Assembly: GCA_003550305.1 (NCBI GenBank)
Contig: QKYT01000128.1
Coordinates: forward strand, 17,437-43,237
Direction: 5' to 3'
From: Glomus cerebriforme
Lineage: Eukaryota > Glomeromycota > Glomeromycetes > Glomerales > Glomeraceae
Length of the DNA stretch: 25,801 nt
Shown piece by piece: positions 1-9,212 of this stretch. Each line of letters starts with the position of its first letter. The first letter of the stretch is position 1. A program made the position numbers and the translations under genes. Below the pieces are notes generated by a model. The model ran no database searches. It had not been told where the DNA came from and worked only from the letters and a program-made list of their open reading frames with translations.

Positions 1-1751
1 AGATACACAAATTAAAAAATAATTATTTTTAAATCAACGATTTATACATAAATTATAAAATTTTATTGTAAAATAGTTTGTAAAAATTTTTTACTAGAAG
101 TAAATACTATGTGAAATTAAATGATTAATGGCCAATCAGAAATTATGTGATTATAAAGAGATTTTATATTAATAAAACTAATATGTACATTACAATTATC
201 TTTAGTAATAGTGATTATAATATGTATGTGATTAAAGAAAGATTTTTTAACTAACTTTAAGTTAGTTACATAAAAATTGATGCTTATAAAAAGGTGTGAT
301 TATATAGGAGATGATTATATAGGGGTCTAACTGTAATTGATTTTATTAACAATATCACTTGTAAAATATATGTGTTTTAAAATTCAAAATAAAAGATTCC
401 TTTAAAACTAAAATAAATAAAAAAATTGTAAAAATGATAAATCAAAAGATCAGAGGAATGTAATGATTAAAATAAATGATGCTAGTATTAAAGCTAATTT
501 TAATTGATAAAATATTGTATATTTGCATTGGAGAATGACTTTCTTTTTTCCTTTTATTATTAAAAAGGGCCATAAATTCAATTTAGTATGTTTCATATTT
601 ATCTATATATTCAGAATATTGTTCTATAGAAACATGACTTGTGAAAGAGAATCAGTTTAATCTTGCTAGAAATGAAAAAATCACATTATAGTATAGATAA
701 ATATATATATATATCAGATATTTTAATGTGTTTAGTGTTAAAAAGACAATAACCTACATTAAAATGCTGTATCATTTCTCCATTCAGCTTTTGTACATAT
801 TCTTTGAAGCTTATTACTTAATATTAAGATAGTTTTTTTGAGATTATTATCTCATGATCCTATTAGAATATTAGATATTTGCAAAAAAAAGATGATAACA
901 ATAGCAAAGATTATATAAATTTAGTTATATTTTCCAAAAAAATGTCCTGGATCATATTCATTGTTAGGACATCATGGGTTACTATCTCAAAAATTGTAAT
1001 TGTAATTCCAAAGAGTATTATCAAAAAAATATCAGAATTTGGGATTATTGTATCAGATTGATTTTTGATATCTTAGAATTATGCAAAAATGATATTTTAT
1101 TTTTTCACTTGTAGAAGAAAAAAATGCCAAGGCGCTTCTTTAGAAATAGCCTTATTATATATTTTATAATTGTATGGTAAAATAAATATCCATATATGCT
1201 AACCCATATTGAAATATAAATCTGGGATATTTGGCTGAAAGTGCTGTATATGAAAATGATATCATATAATTTTTAAAAAAGAAAATTGTTTAAATCCAGA
1301 CCAGTACTTATACCTAAAGATGAAAAAAGCTAGTACATTCCTATATCCTATATCCCTAAAAATATATTCAAGCAATAAATAATAATATTTTCTGTAAATG
1401 CTTGGCTGTAATAATAAGATGCTTTGCAAAAAAAAAGTAGAGAAATATTTTATTAATAAAATTTCACTAATACTATTACACTATTAATTATTATAAAAGA
1501 TACTATTGTTATAAAGAATAAACTACATTATAGGGTGTATCTACAAGTTAATATACTAATAAACTAAGTTCCATTTCTCTATTATCACAGTCTCACAGAT
1601 ATGTGCAGAAAGGTTGAGTAAAGCAAGAGTATTTATAAAAATTTCAGATTCTTGCAGTTGCAAAAAAAAATTAGCCAGCACAAATTTCCTGTAACCCATT
1701 TCGTGTATGATCATTGATAAGTGAACCAATCTGGATGAGAAAAAAAAGGAG
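1..1751. other. AT-rich intergenic DNA, no gene seen
   Basis: No reading frame with protein-like composition is visible on either strand. It holds a short perfect hairpin at 249-267 (7-bp arms around TTTAA), repeated GTGATTATA-like words between 120 and 330, and an (AT)n run at about 701-714. An open frame around 879-1061 lacks a start ATG near its beginning and looks compositional. Confidence 0.6.
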
Positions 1752-1901
1752 ATGCATGTGTTAACTACAACTGCAGAAGAATTAGCAATATTATTACCAT
1801 TAGTAAATATTATTCCAACAGAAGAACAGATAACTTTTGCCTTAAAGTTTTATTCCGAATTTCAGAATATTAGACACAAAAAAAATTGCGTGCTCATTTA
1901 A
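1752..1901 (+). pseudogene. small ORF, 49 aa, probably a broken gene fragment
   Basis: An ATG opens a 49-residue frame with a protein-like, non-repetitive composition (it contains LTTTAEELAILLPLVN and IPTEEQITFALKFYSEF). It stops soon after an eight-A run at about 1878-1885. In another frame, the DNA just after that run encodes a hydrophilic stretch beginning KKLRAHLSYQNRKEQ up to TAA at about 1947. The natural reading is a once-longer frame broken by slippage in the A run. The family is not recognised. It lies alone in AT-rich DNA and may be a fragment of a dispersed repeat gene. Confidence 0.3.
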
Positions 1902-1904
1902 GCT

Positions 1905-2698
1905 ATCAAAATAGAAAAGAACAAAGATCCCAAATTGATAAAGAGTAAATTTTTGAATCAAAAAGTTGGACAAACCTTTATTAATTTAATTAAATTAATA
2001 ATAAAATCTCATTTTTCCTAAATAATGGTTACAACAATTTATTTAGTTGAGTTTCAAATACAAGAAATATAAAGATATTTTTCGCTATACCACATTATTT
2101 TTACTATATTATACTGAAGTAAATAAGTTAAATGCATTTTAATAAGTAAAAATTTGATTTTTTACATTTTACTCAAAAACTATCAAAATAATTACTTAGA
2201 AAAATATTTTCTTTGCGTAAAATTACATATAATTTTGCTATTAAAAATGAATATTTCTTTCTACCGTTAAAAGGATCTTAAAAAAACTTGGTTTTTAGAT
2301 GAATCCCTTTGTAAATGTAAAATAAAAAATTATTATAAAAAAAACCGATTTTAAGAAATTTGTAGAGCATACGATCTATTAAATTACTTAATTTAGTATG
2401 GCATATAGTATATTAGAATTAACATTTTAATTATAAAATAAATTATGGGTACACAAAATTCTCAATACAGGCGAAATCAGTGTAATCAGCTATGATGATC
2501 ATGGGTATAATTTTGCTTCTAAGAATAAATTTGGTTTTTGTTTTTATTTTTACTTACAGTCGGCAATACCATTACGTTATTTTATATAATTATTATGTAA
2601 TTATTTACATGTACAATTAATAAACATTTCGTAAACTCGTATAAGGTACTATCATATTTTTTCTCCTTTAGTTTTTATGTCCGAGTTCCCTCTGGTCA
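1905..2698. other. AT-rich intergenic DNA, nothing seen
   Basis: No gene, RNA or clear repeat is visible. From about 2640 the composition becomes more balanced as the P450 upstream repeat is approached. Confidence 0.6.
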
Positions 2699-2699
2699 T

Positions 2700-2821
2700 C
2701 TCCGGAGCGATCTTAACTGAAAAAAAATCAACGCTCCAGTACTTGCTTTATTGAGGTTTTTATGTAACGGTGAAGGCCAATCAGCATCGACTCACGATTA
2801 ACATTGCTAGACCGCTCCGGA
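2700..2821. repeat. short inverted-repeat element upstream of P450
   Basis: TCCGGAGCG at 2701-2709 is matched by its perfect reverse complement CGCTCCGGA at 2813-2821, bounding about 120 bp of DNA that is GC-richer than its surroundings. The extended ends (CTCCGGAGCGATCTT against GTCCGGAGCGGTCTA in reverse complement) also agree. This looks like a very small MITE or the end of a larger element. The same CCGCTCCGGACTA word recurs at 5066-5079, beyond the P450 gene. Confidence 0.45.
2705..2718 (+). repeat. 14-bp direct repeat, copy 1
   Basis: GAGCGATCTTAACT occurs here and again, exactly, at 2852-2865. The two copies are separated by 133 bp that include the right inverted repeat. They may be a footprint of insertion or a duplicated element end. 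Confidence 0.6.
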
Positions 2822-2851
2822 CTAATAAGCAGTAATTTGATAATTATTTAT

Positions 2852-2865
2852 GAGCGATCTTAACT
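2852..2865 (+). repeat. 14-bp direct repeat, copy 2
   Basis: Exact copy of GAGCGATCTTAACT at 2705-2718. It lies about 180 bp upstream of the P450 start codon, so it could sit in the promoter. Confidence 0.6.
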
Positions 2866-2971
2866 ATGTATGATATGCATTCCGGATAGTTTTATACTGT
2901 ACAATGATCTATTGAAAATTGTTGTTAAACCAAAAAAAATATCATTATTTACGATTTTAATGCGACAAAAC

Positions 2972-2978
2972 TATAAAA
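2972..2978 (+). promoter_or_regulatory. TATA-like box of the P450 gene
   Basis: TATAAAA lies 67-73 bp upstream of the ATG at 3045, a plausible distance for a fungal core promoter with a short leader. The start context is CTAACAATGA, with A at -3. Confidence 0.45.
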
Positions 2979-3044
2979 ACCGATTCCAGATTACCGTTCA
3001 TCTCAGATTTCACACGAAACGCTTTTCCAAAAGTTCAACTAACA

Positions 3045-4736
3045 ATGATCTCTTTATTTGGGATTTTTTCTCTTTTGGTAACTTTGATAGTTATCTATGT
3101 ATCTCGATTCTATTATCGTTATTTTACCCGTAAGAACCCTCTACCCGGTCCATTCCCACTTCCACTTATTGGTAACATTCATCTAAGTATTGGAATGGGA
3201 TTTAATGAATTTTTTACGTCAATGCATAAAAAGTACGGAGACATGTTCGAAATATATTTGGCAGGTGAACGTAATATCGTATTATGTAGAGCAGATTTGA
3301 CTGATAAGATGAATATGCCTTCAACGAAATCTAACTTCTTCACTAGATTTGTCACAGATGAAGCATTTATTGAATATGAGTTATATGGAGTAGGAATAGG
3401 CAGTAACAATAATTTTGAATCTTGGAAGTTTAATCGTCAATTTTTTGATCAATCTATTTTGACACCAAATTTTAATTATCAAGCTGTTGAATGGGTAAAC
3501 GAATTATGTAAAGAAATGGAATCTTATTGGGTTGACCTTGGAGAAAATTATGAATTAGATCTTAGTAGATGGATGCATAGATTTACAAACGAGATAATTT
3601 TTAAAGTTACAACCGGCATAAAAAATAATTCTGTTGCTTCTTATTATAATTCCATTCTTGAAAGTGACAATACTTTAAAAGGAAAAAAAGTAGAAACGGT
3701 TGAAACGGTTGAGGAATCCGATAAGTTTGTTAAGTCAGTTGAAACTTACGTAAGAGGATTGATTTATCTTACAGTTTGTAATCAGTTTGTGCTTCATTAT
3801 GTTCCATTTGTTCGTGAAACGTGGAAAAGTTATTTGGAAAACAAGGATTATTTGCTTAACAAGTTAGGTAAAGTCGTTAAAGAAAGGAAAGCTGAAATTG
3901 AGAATACATCGTTAGATCAGCCTCTTCGTCACGACATGGTGACATCCTATATAACCGCGAACACGCCACGTGATATCAACACGGTAAAACGTTCCGGTGC
4001 TGATTTATTGAGACCAGCGACTGACAGAGAGATTCGTGGAATGATACTCGATAGTTTGCTTGGTGGAACCGAAACTGTAAATAAGAGTTTTATATTTAAA
4101 AAACCATTAATATTATAAATTCACCTCTTTTTAATCTTAATCATATAGGTGGCTAATGTGTTTTGCTTCATTGTATATTATCTCGGACGTTATCCTGAAG
4201 TGAAACAAAAAGTACGACGTGAATTGGATGCAGTTCTTGGAAATGATTTAACAAAACCTGTAACATATGAAAACCTTGAAGAATTACAATATTGCGAGGC
4301 AGTTATCAACGAAGTGTTTCGTCATTGCCCTGTTTCGTTCATGATGCATCGGTTAAATACCGAAAGTGATAATGTTGGAGGATACGACTGGCCAGCGTCA
4401 ACTCGATTTCTAATGCTTTATTCTGCAATAATGAAACACAAGGATAATTGGACCGACCCTGATAAATTCGATCCTGATAGGTGGTACAAGATTGAAGAAA
4501 GTGACAAATATTTACTCGAAAAACAAAAAACAAAAAATGTTTTTCCTATGTTTGGAGGAGGGATCAGAATATGTCCGGGAAAAAAGTTGGCGATGATTGA
4601 ATTAAGATCCTTAATGATATATTTCAGAAAATATGATATTGAAATGGCTGATATCAATGCACCACTTAAACTTAGACGTGAATATATTAACACTGCTGAA
4701 GATTTCATTGTCAAGGTTAAACCAAGAAAATTCTAA
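3045..4736 (+). CDS. cytochrome P450 monooxygenase (two exons, 539 aa)
   Basis: Haem-thiolate monooxygenase, probably anchored in the ER membrane and working with NADPH-P450 reductase; the substrate cannot be told from sequence. Exons: 3045-4076 and 4149-4736. The 72-bp GT-AG intron is phase 0 and sits directly after the I-helix motif GGTET (340-344). Visible landmarks are an N-terminal hydrophobic anchor (3-20), the proline-rich hinge NPLPGPFPLP, the C-helix WKFNR (127-131), K-helix EVFR (ExxR, 399-402), FDPDRW (about 451-456), and haem loop FGGGIRICPG with ligand Cys486. Length is normal for the family and no lesion is seen. Retaining the intron would end the protein at 357 aa, before the haem site. 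A TATA-like box lies about 70 bp upstream. Large P450 families are known in mycorrhizal fungi; the CYP family number cannot be assigned here. Confidence 0.95.
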
Positions 4737-5065
4737 AAATTGTATTTCGTTAGAAATTTGGGCGTGCAAAATCAATTTACTATTCTGATAGTTTTTTTCA
4801 TATTTTGTATTTCATCATAAGTTAATAGTATCATACACAATGTATTTGTAATCAAAATCTTATCATGTTTCTATCCCAACAGTATTTTATAAGATAAAAC
4901 TATGTTTAAAAGGTAAAAAAGGTTAAACTTAATTGAGTTAATGAGTTGTACAATGCATTATTCTTCTGAGTATACAGTATGCGAAAATTATTATGTCTGG
5001 CCTATTTTTTGTCGCACAGGAGTACATGCATGTGGCTCAGCAAAAAATCTTCTGAACTGATGATC
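4737..5065. other. P450 3' flank, AT-rich
   Basis: Presumably contains the P450 3' untranslated region. No canonical AATAAA is obvious and there is no further gene. Toward 5040 it becomes more balanced and runs into the repeat word shared with 2811-2824. Confidence 0.5.
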
Positions 5066-5079
5066 ACCGCTCCGGACTA
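5066..5079 (+). repeat. 14-bp repeat shared with the P450 upstream element
   Basis: ACCGCTCCGGACTA is an exact direct copy of 2811-2824. Together the two copies bracket the P450 gene at a distance of about 2.25 kb. It also marks the downstream limit of the gag-like remnant on the minus strand. Confidence 0.55.
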
Positions 5080-5118
5080 GTTAGATTGGACGTATAGCGG
5101 AAAAGCGCTCTGCTAAAG

Positions 5119-5690
5119 CTATTCTTTATTTTGACGCTGAATAAGTATTTTTACCAATTCATCATGAGGGAGGATAGGATTAAAATCCAATACAATGGAC
5201 ATATATTTTGGTGATAATCCTTCAAAGAATTTGTCTTCAAAATGATCTTTACAAAGATTGACAGTATCATTACATCTCTTTAATTTCGAATAATATTCTG
5301 CTATTGAATCTTCACCTTGATGCAAATCCACATCAGAACTTATCTATCTCATCTGCATTGTCACCTACCTTGATCTCATCACTATCAATAGTACCTATTT
5401 CCCAAAGAAGATGTATTGTGCAATTCTATTAGACTTAAAATTTGTGGAAGATAAAAAGCATCGGATTGTATGAATACATTGAATAAGGCTGTTTGATTTC
5501 TTATAATGGGAAACAAATCGTTTAAGTATTTTTTCTCTCCAATGCCTGACCACCTTTGTTTTCCAATAAGTTTTGATCTCACAAAAAAGATCATCCCATT
5601 CATCCCAGTCCAACTTTCTCTTAATCCGTATAAATTCATTGTAGCCTTCATCTTTCTCATCATCTGAAATTTTGCTAATAGATTGAAAAT
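5119..5690 (-). pseudogene. retrotransposon gag-like remnant, C-terminal part
   Basis: The open frame at 5119-5331 encodes about 70 residues containing LHQGEDSIAEYYSKLKR, then FFEGLSPKYM and LPHDELVKILIQRQ. This is the spacing seen in retrotransposon gag domains: Q..(E)S..EYY..LKR, then a GL.P motif, then a helical end. Upstream on the same strand, 5395-5690 keeps a related charged frame (WDEWDDLFCEIKTYWKTKV). The two parts are separated by a frameshift and stops at about 5332-5395, so the gene is dead. No CCHC knuckle or pol domain follows before 5066. The gag assignment rests on pattern only. Confidence 0.4.
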
Positions 5691-5902
5691 ACTTTAATAA
5701 AAATAAAATTGCGCATGATTGATGATCACTGGCCTGGATTGATGATCAGTATTCCAAACTCGAAATTTTCCACATTAAATATATTACTTTATTATAGCAA
5801 TCATAACAAGTGATACTAATAATAAATCTGATCAAAAAATAAAATTCTTTTAATCACTGCTCTGAACCCGCATAATCGGAAAGTTAATTAGACTTGTTTT
5901 TG

Positions 5903-6193
5903 TTATATGCATTTTTCTTCCAAATCTTTTCTTCGAATTTGATGCTCCCAAATCCTTTGATGCTTAACAATCTCATCAATATTAGAATTGGATGATTTAG
6001 ATTCGGATTCAACTAGTCTTTTCTCTAGAGCCCTAATTTCTCCAGAAAGCACACTATACACTTCTGCATTTTGCTTATCCAGTTCAAATACCTGGGCTAA
6101 TTTTTCTGTATATCTGATAACTTCCTGCTTACTGGCTGTACTATCAGATGAATTCTTTTGATCAATTACTATTTTTGTGATATATTCTATATG
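5903..6193 (-). pseudogene. coiled-coil fragment of the gag-like gene, cut by a MITE
   Basis: A 96-residue frame without a start codon ends at a TAA at 5903-5905. It is rich in E, K, Q and L with heptad-like spacing (EVIRYTEKLAQVFELDKQNA, later EIRALEKRLVESESKSS), so a coiled coil is likely. Its upstream end coincides with the right flank of the hAT-type MITE at 6201-6507. This suggests the frame once continued toward 6510 and beyond and was interrupted. A coiled coil upstream of a gag-like domain is common in retroelement gag proteins. Confidence 0.4.
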
Positions 6194-6200
6194 CTATATC

Positions 6201-6507
6201 TAGTGTTCCAAAAAAATCAAGTCCTATCAGATCAGATCAGATTTAAATCAAATCTGATCTGAACTAAACATGTAGTCAAAACTCCCATTAAGGTTTCGGC
6301 ATCTCCAAAATTTTAGTATAATTAATAACTTTAATTATGACTAGAACTTGGCCGAAACTCTTGAGACTTTATTTTATAGTTTCAGCCAAATCTTAGGATT
6401 GATTTTCATCATATTTTGGCTTAAATTAAGTTTGAAAATTTGGCTGAAAGTCACGTGAAAAGGTTTCAGCTACATGTAAAATCTGAACTGACCTGTTTGG
6501 AACACTA
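6201..6507. mobile_element. hAT-type MITE, 307 bp
   Basis: Perfect 12-bp terminal inverted repeats: TAGTGTTCCAAA at 6201-6212 and TTTGGAACACTA at 6496-6507. Flanking octamers GCTATATC (left) and GCTCTATA (right) match at 6 of 8 positions, consistent with an aged 8-bp target duplication as made by hAT transposases. There is no ORF. Inside are palindromes (AGATCAGATTT / AAATCTGATCT) and several variants of TTTCGGC / TTTCAGC. It sits inside a decayed minus-strand gag-like gene. Confidence 0.75.
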
Positions 6508-6860
6508 GCTCTATATGAGCAGGATACTATCTATTAGCAGAACCAGTAAACTTACTACATTCAATACATTGAACATAAGTTTTACTTTCTAATATAATTT
6601 ACATCTATCAGAATACATACAGAATAGTCTACAAAGTTTACCAAAATTATATAAATATGGGTAAATATACTCTCTGATTATTTTTTTTTTTGATAAGTTA
6701 ATTGAGTTTATTTTAATTCTGTATAGTAATTCATATAAATATATAACTATATAAAAATAAATTACAAATATATCCTTTAAAAAGAAAAGCATAACTTGTC
6801 ATATGAAATGAGAATTTGTAAAAATAGTTGTTGTTTCCAACAGCCCTTAATATTAGATTT
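6508..6860. other. AT-rich spacer between MITE and gag-like fragment
   Basis: Low-complexity, T-rich on the plus strand, with no convincing coding frame. It probably represents decayed sequence of the interrupted minus-strand gene. Confidence 0.4.
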
Positions 6861-7169
6861 TTACATTTTATCTAATACCTTCTGACCCTGTACCTGTGAT
6901 GAATCAAAGTAATTAACTAGTTTATTTACTCTATTGTACAAAATTTTCTCGCTATTATTTAAGTTTAAGCTTAAATCTAAATTTTCATAAAGTGAACTAT
7001 TATACAAACTGTCTATTAGTTTTGATACTTTTGATACTTTTTTAACTACAATGTCCCTTACTTTACTTTTTATACTAATAATCTGATTCATATTCTTTTT
7101 CCATCTAGTCCAAGCACTAAGATCATATAAAGCAGAATTTGCAAATGGGTGGCCAAATTCATTTATCAC
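6861..7169 (-). pseudogene. possible upstream part of the gag-like gene (102 aa frame)
   Basis: An ATG-initiated 102-residue frame with ordinary composition: it begins MINEFGHPFANSALYDLSAW and contains paired KVSK motifs and an NRVNKLVNYFDSSQVQGQ stretch. It lies on the same strand as the coiled-coil and gag-like fragments and upstream of them, separated by the MITE and about 350 bp of AT-rich DNA. The family is not recognised; membership in the same dead element is inferred from position and strand only. Confidence 0.3.
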
Positions 7170-7904
7170 TATCTTGCCTATGAAGTAGTAAACTTTTTAT
7201 TATACAAAGGATGATCATGTAGGGAAGAGAGATTTGATGACAGATTTTTATTTAGTATAGCTTTTTATTTTTTAAATAACTAATTCCTAAGGAGCCATAT
7301 ATATTGATAAAAAACTTGAATAGTAAAGATTGTCAGTTTATCTAAAATTTGCAAGATAGTTCATTTAGATCTGATAATCCTATTAATTTTGTTAAAGATA
7401 CTATACTTTCCAATCATTTTTAATAAGGAATAAATTAATTAATTAAACAAAAAGATTTTGTAAGATAATATATACTAATCAGTATGACAAAAGGCAATTG
7501 TATTTGTGAAAAATGTGGGCAAAATTTTGCATTATGATTAAAGTTTTTACATCACCAAATTTACAATTAAAAAAAAATTCTAATATATTCATTACCACTC
7601 CTTCAGTATAATTTGTTATTCTTAAACTTTATAAACCTCATATTTATTTTTGTAGCCACTCATGAAATTCTTCATATTATTTATACAAATTTCACACTGA
7701 ATTATAATATTATTAGTATGCACTACTCTGCTATTAATAATCTCACAGAAAGTATAGTCAAGCAAAAGTACATCTCATTCATATTCATTGTCTTCATATA
7801 TAATACTATAAAAATTATACTTTAATACTTTAGCACAAATGGAATACCTCTTATTATCAAAAAAATATTAGCAATAAGAAAAAATAAATATCAAAATTTC
7901 ATTG
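7170..7904. other. AT-rich DNA, no gene supported
   Basis: A 70-residue open frame at 7613-7825 is hydrophobic and AT-driven. The minus strand across 7640-7810 shows a broken, cysteine-containing frame (IIIQCEICINNMKNF) that could be a transposon remnant. Neither is strong enough to call. Confidence 0.4.
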
Positions 7905-8491
7905 AGTATGGTGGTTATTACCTATAAATCTTACAAAAATCATATAACTTTAAAATTTATAAATTAAAATTAAATCAATTATTAGCAAATTTAAACTAAT
8001 AAAATTATAGATCTAACAAAATTTTTGAAACTATTACAACTTAAAATCAAAGAATTTTTCATAATAGCATATATTAAAAATGGAAAATTTTAGACTAAAG
8101 GATTAGCAATATTTAAGTAAAATTTCATCTCAATTTTCTCATGCTTTTGATCAATTTTAATAATAATGACTCATTTATCAAAAAGAAAATCTATAGTAAA
8201 AGAGCAAAAATGAGATAATAGTGGAAAATTTGCAAAAAAACCAAGAGTTGATAATAATTGGAAGATGAAAATGATAGCAGATAAAATGAAATTTATTTAT
8301 CAAATGAAGATGAAAATAAAAGCAAGTTTTGAATGATATGAAAAACGAATATAATAATCAGCTTAAAAAATTCTGAATTTTGTGTAATATAAAAGGAAAT
8401 TTTATAATGCTGGCTAGAATTATGATGCTTGTGACACATGTATGAAATTTCAGACTAGTGTGATTTATAGGTAACAGTCACCATATATACT
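7905..8491. mobile_element. terminal-inverted-repeat element, about 587 bp, degenerate
   Basis: The left end (7905-7930) and right end (8462-8491) are inverted copies. Both carry GGTGRYTRTTACCTATAAATC and start AGTAT; the right arm has four extra bases (ATAT). No convincing target-site duplication is visible. A decayed frame from ATG 8166 (begins MTHLSKRKSIVKEQK, then a stop, then DNSGKFAKKPRVDNN) suggests the N-terminus of a nuclear, basic transposon protein. The element is dead or non-autonomous and its superfamily is not determined. Confidence 0.55.
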
Positions 8492-8643
8492 TTGCTGGTA
8501 TTAGCACTACCCGACTGAATTACCATACTGTCAATATTCAAAGCTTTTTTCCATTTTGGTTTCATTTTTTGTTTTAAACAGTACTCCTAATATACAAGCA
8601 CTTATATTACTAATGCTGATACCGGGTAAAAGAGTTACAGGAC

Positions 8644-8790
8644 TAGTGTTCTGAATGGTTCCAGTTCAAACTGGGAACTAAACTGAAACTGGCCAAAATT
8701 CTGGTTTGGTTCAGTTCAGTTCCTAGAACCGGAACTGAAAAATTCAGTTCAGATCGAACTGAAACTTAATAAAAAAGTGAAAAATGCAAA
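8644..8790. mobile_element. left-end fragment of a second TAGTGTTC (hAT-type) MITE
   Basis: Begins TAGTGTTCTGAATGGTTCC, sharing the terminal TAGTGTTC with the intact MITE at 6201. It continues with GGTTC/GAACC-rich internal repeats (CAGTTCAGTTCC, GAACCGGAACTG). No matching right end (GAACACTA) is found downstream; the foldback element at 8811 begins soon after, so the right part seems lost. The exact right limit is uncertain. Confidence 0.45.
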
Positions 8791-8810
8791 AATTTGAATA
8801 AATCGGCATA

Positions 8811-9048
8811 CACTGATCCATAAAATATGAAATATAGCTCATTCGAATCGTCTCAATGAGATAAATCGAATGATAGTAAAAGCAAAATTCTAGCATTAAT
8901 ATTTTATTTGCTATTGATAAAAATGTAAATTTCTTTAAGTACGATTTGCTGATGAAGTATTAATACTAGAGATATGAATTTAGTATTATTCGATGCGTCT
9001 CGATGAGATGATTCCAATGAGCTATAAAACATCAATATTGGATCACTA
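8811..9048. mobile_element. foldback MITE, 238 bp, nearly palindromic throughout
   Basis: The two halves are imperfect inverted copies along almost their whole length, not just at the tips. The ends are CACTGATCCA (8811-8820) and TGGATCACTA (9039-9048); next come ATAGCTCATTCGAATCGTCT and its inverted counterpart ending ATTCCAATGAGCTAT. Inner blocks CTAGCATTAATATTTTATTTG and GAAGTATTAATACTAG also pair. There is no ORF. A TA beside the left end could be half of a TA duplication, but the right side is not clean. Confidence 0.7.
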
Positions 9049-9148
9049 GAAGAGGAGTAAACTTAACAGTTCCAAAAATTCAGAATTTTAAATTTCAAAA
9101 AATTTCAAAATGCTGATTCCAACTTTATATTTGATATTGTGCACCATT

Positions 9149-9212
9149 CAGTGATCCAAATTTGATAAACATAGCTTGTTGAAATCATCTATTCAAGATG
9201 CATCAAATGGTA
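9149..9212 (+). repeat. solo arm of the same foldback MITE
   Basis: CAGTGATCCAAATTTGATAAACATAGCTTG and the following GAAATCATCTATTCAAGATGCATC align with both arms of the element at 8811-9048, in the orientation of its left arm. It stops where homology to the 9213-10972 retroposon starts, so an older MITE and the retroposon 3' end truncate each other here. Confidence 0.6.

Noticed and set aside
249..267. Hairpin AACTAAC-TTTAA-GTTAGTT as a terminator
   Set aside because: The genome is eukaryotic and no gene ends here; it is more likely a chance palindrome in AT-rich DNA.
879..1061. 60-residue open frame
   Set aside because: No ATG near its start, biased Ile/Lys/Ser composition in AT-rich DNA, and no family resemblance.
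3179..4714. Several minus-strand frames across the P450 gene
   Set aside because: They are shadows of a clearly coding plus-strand gene with all P450 motifs.
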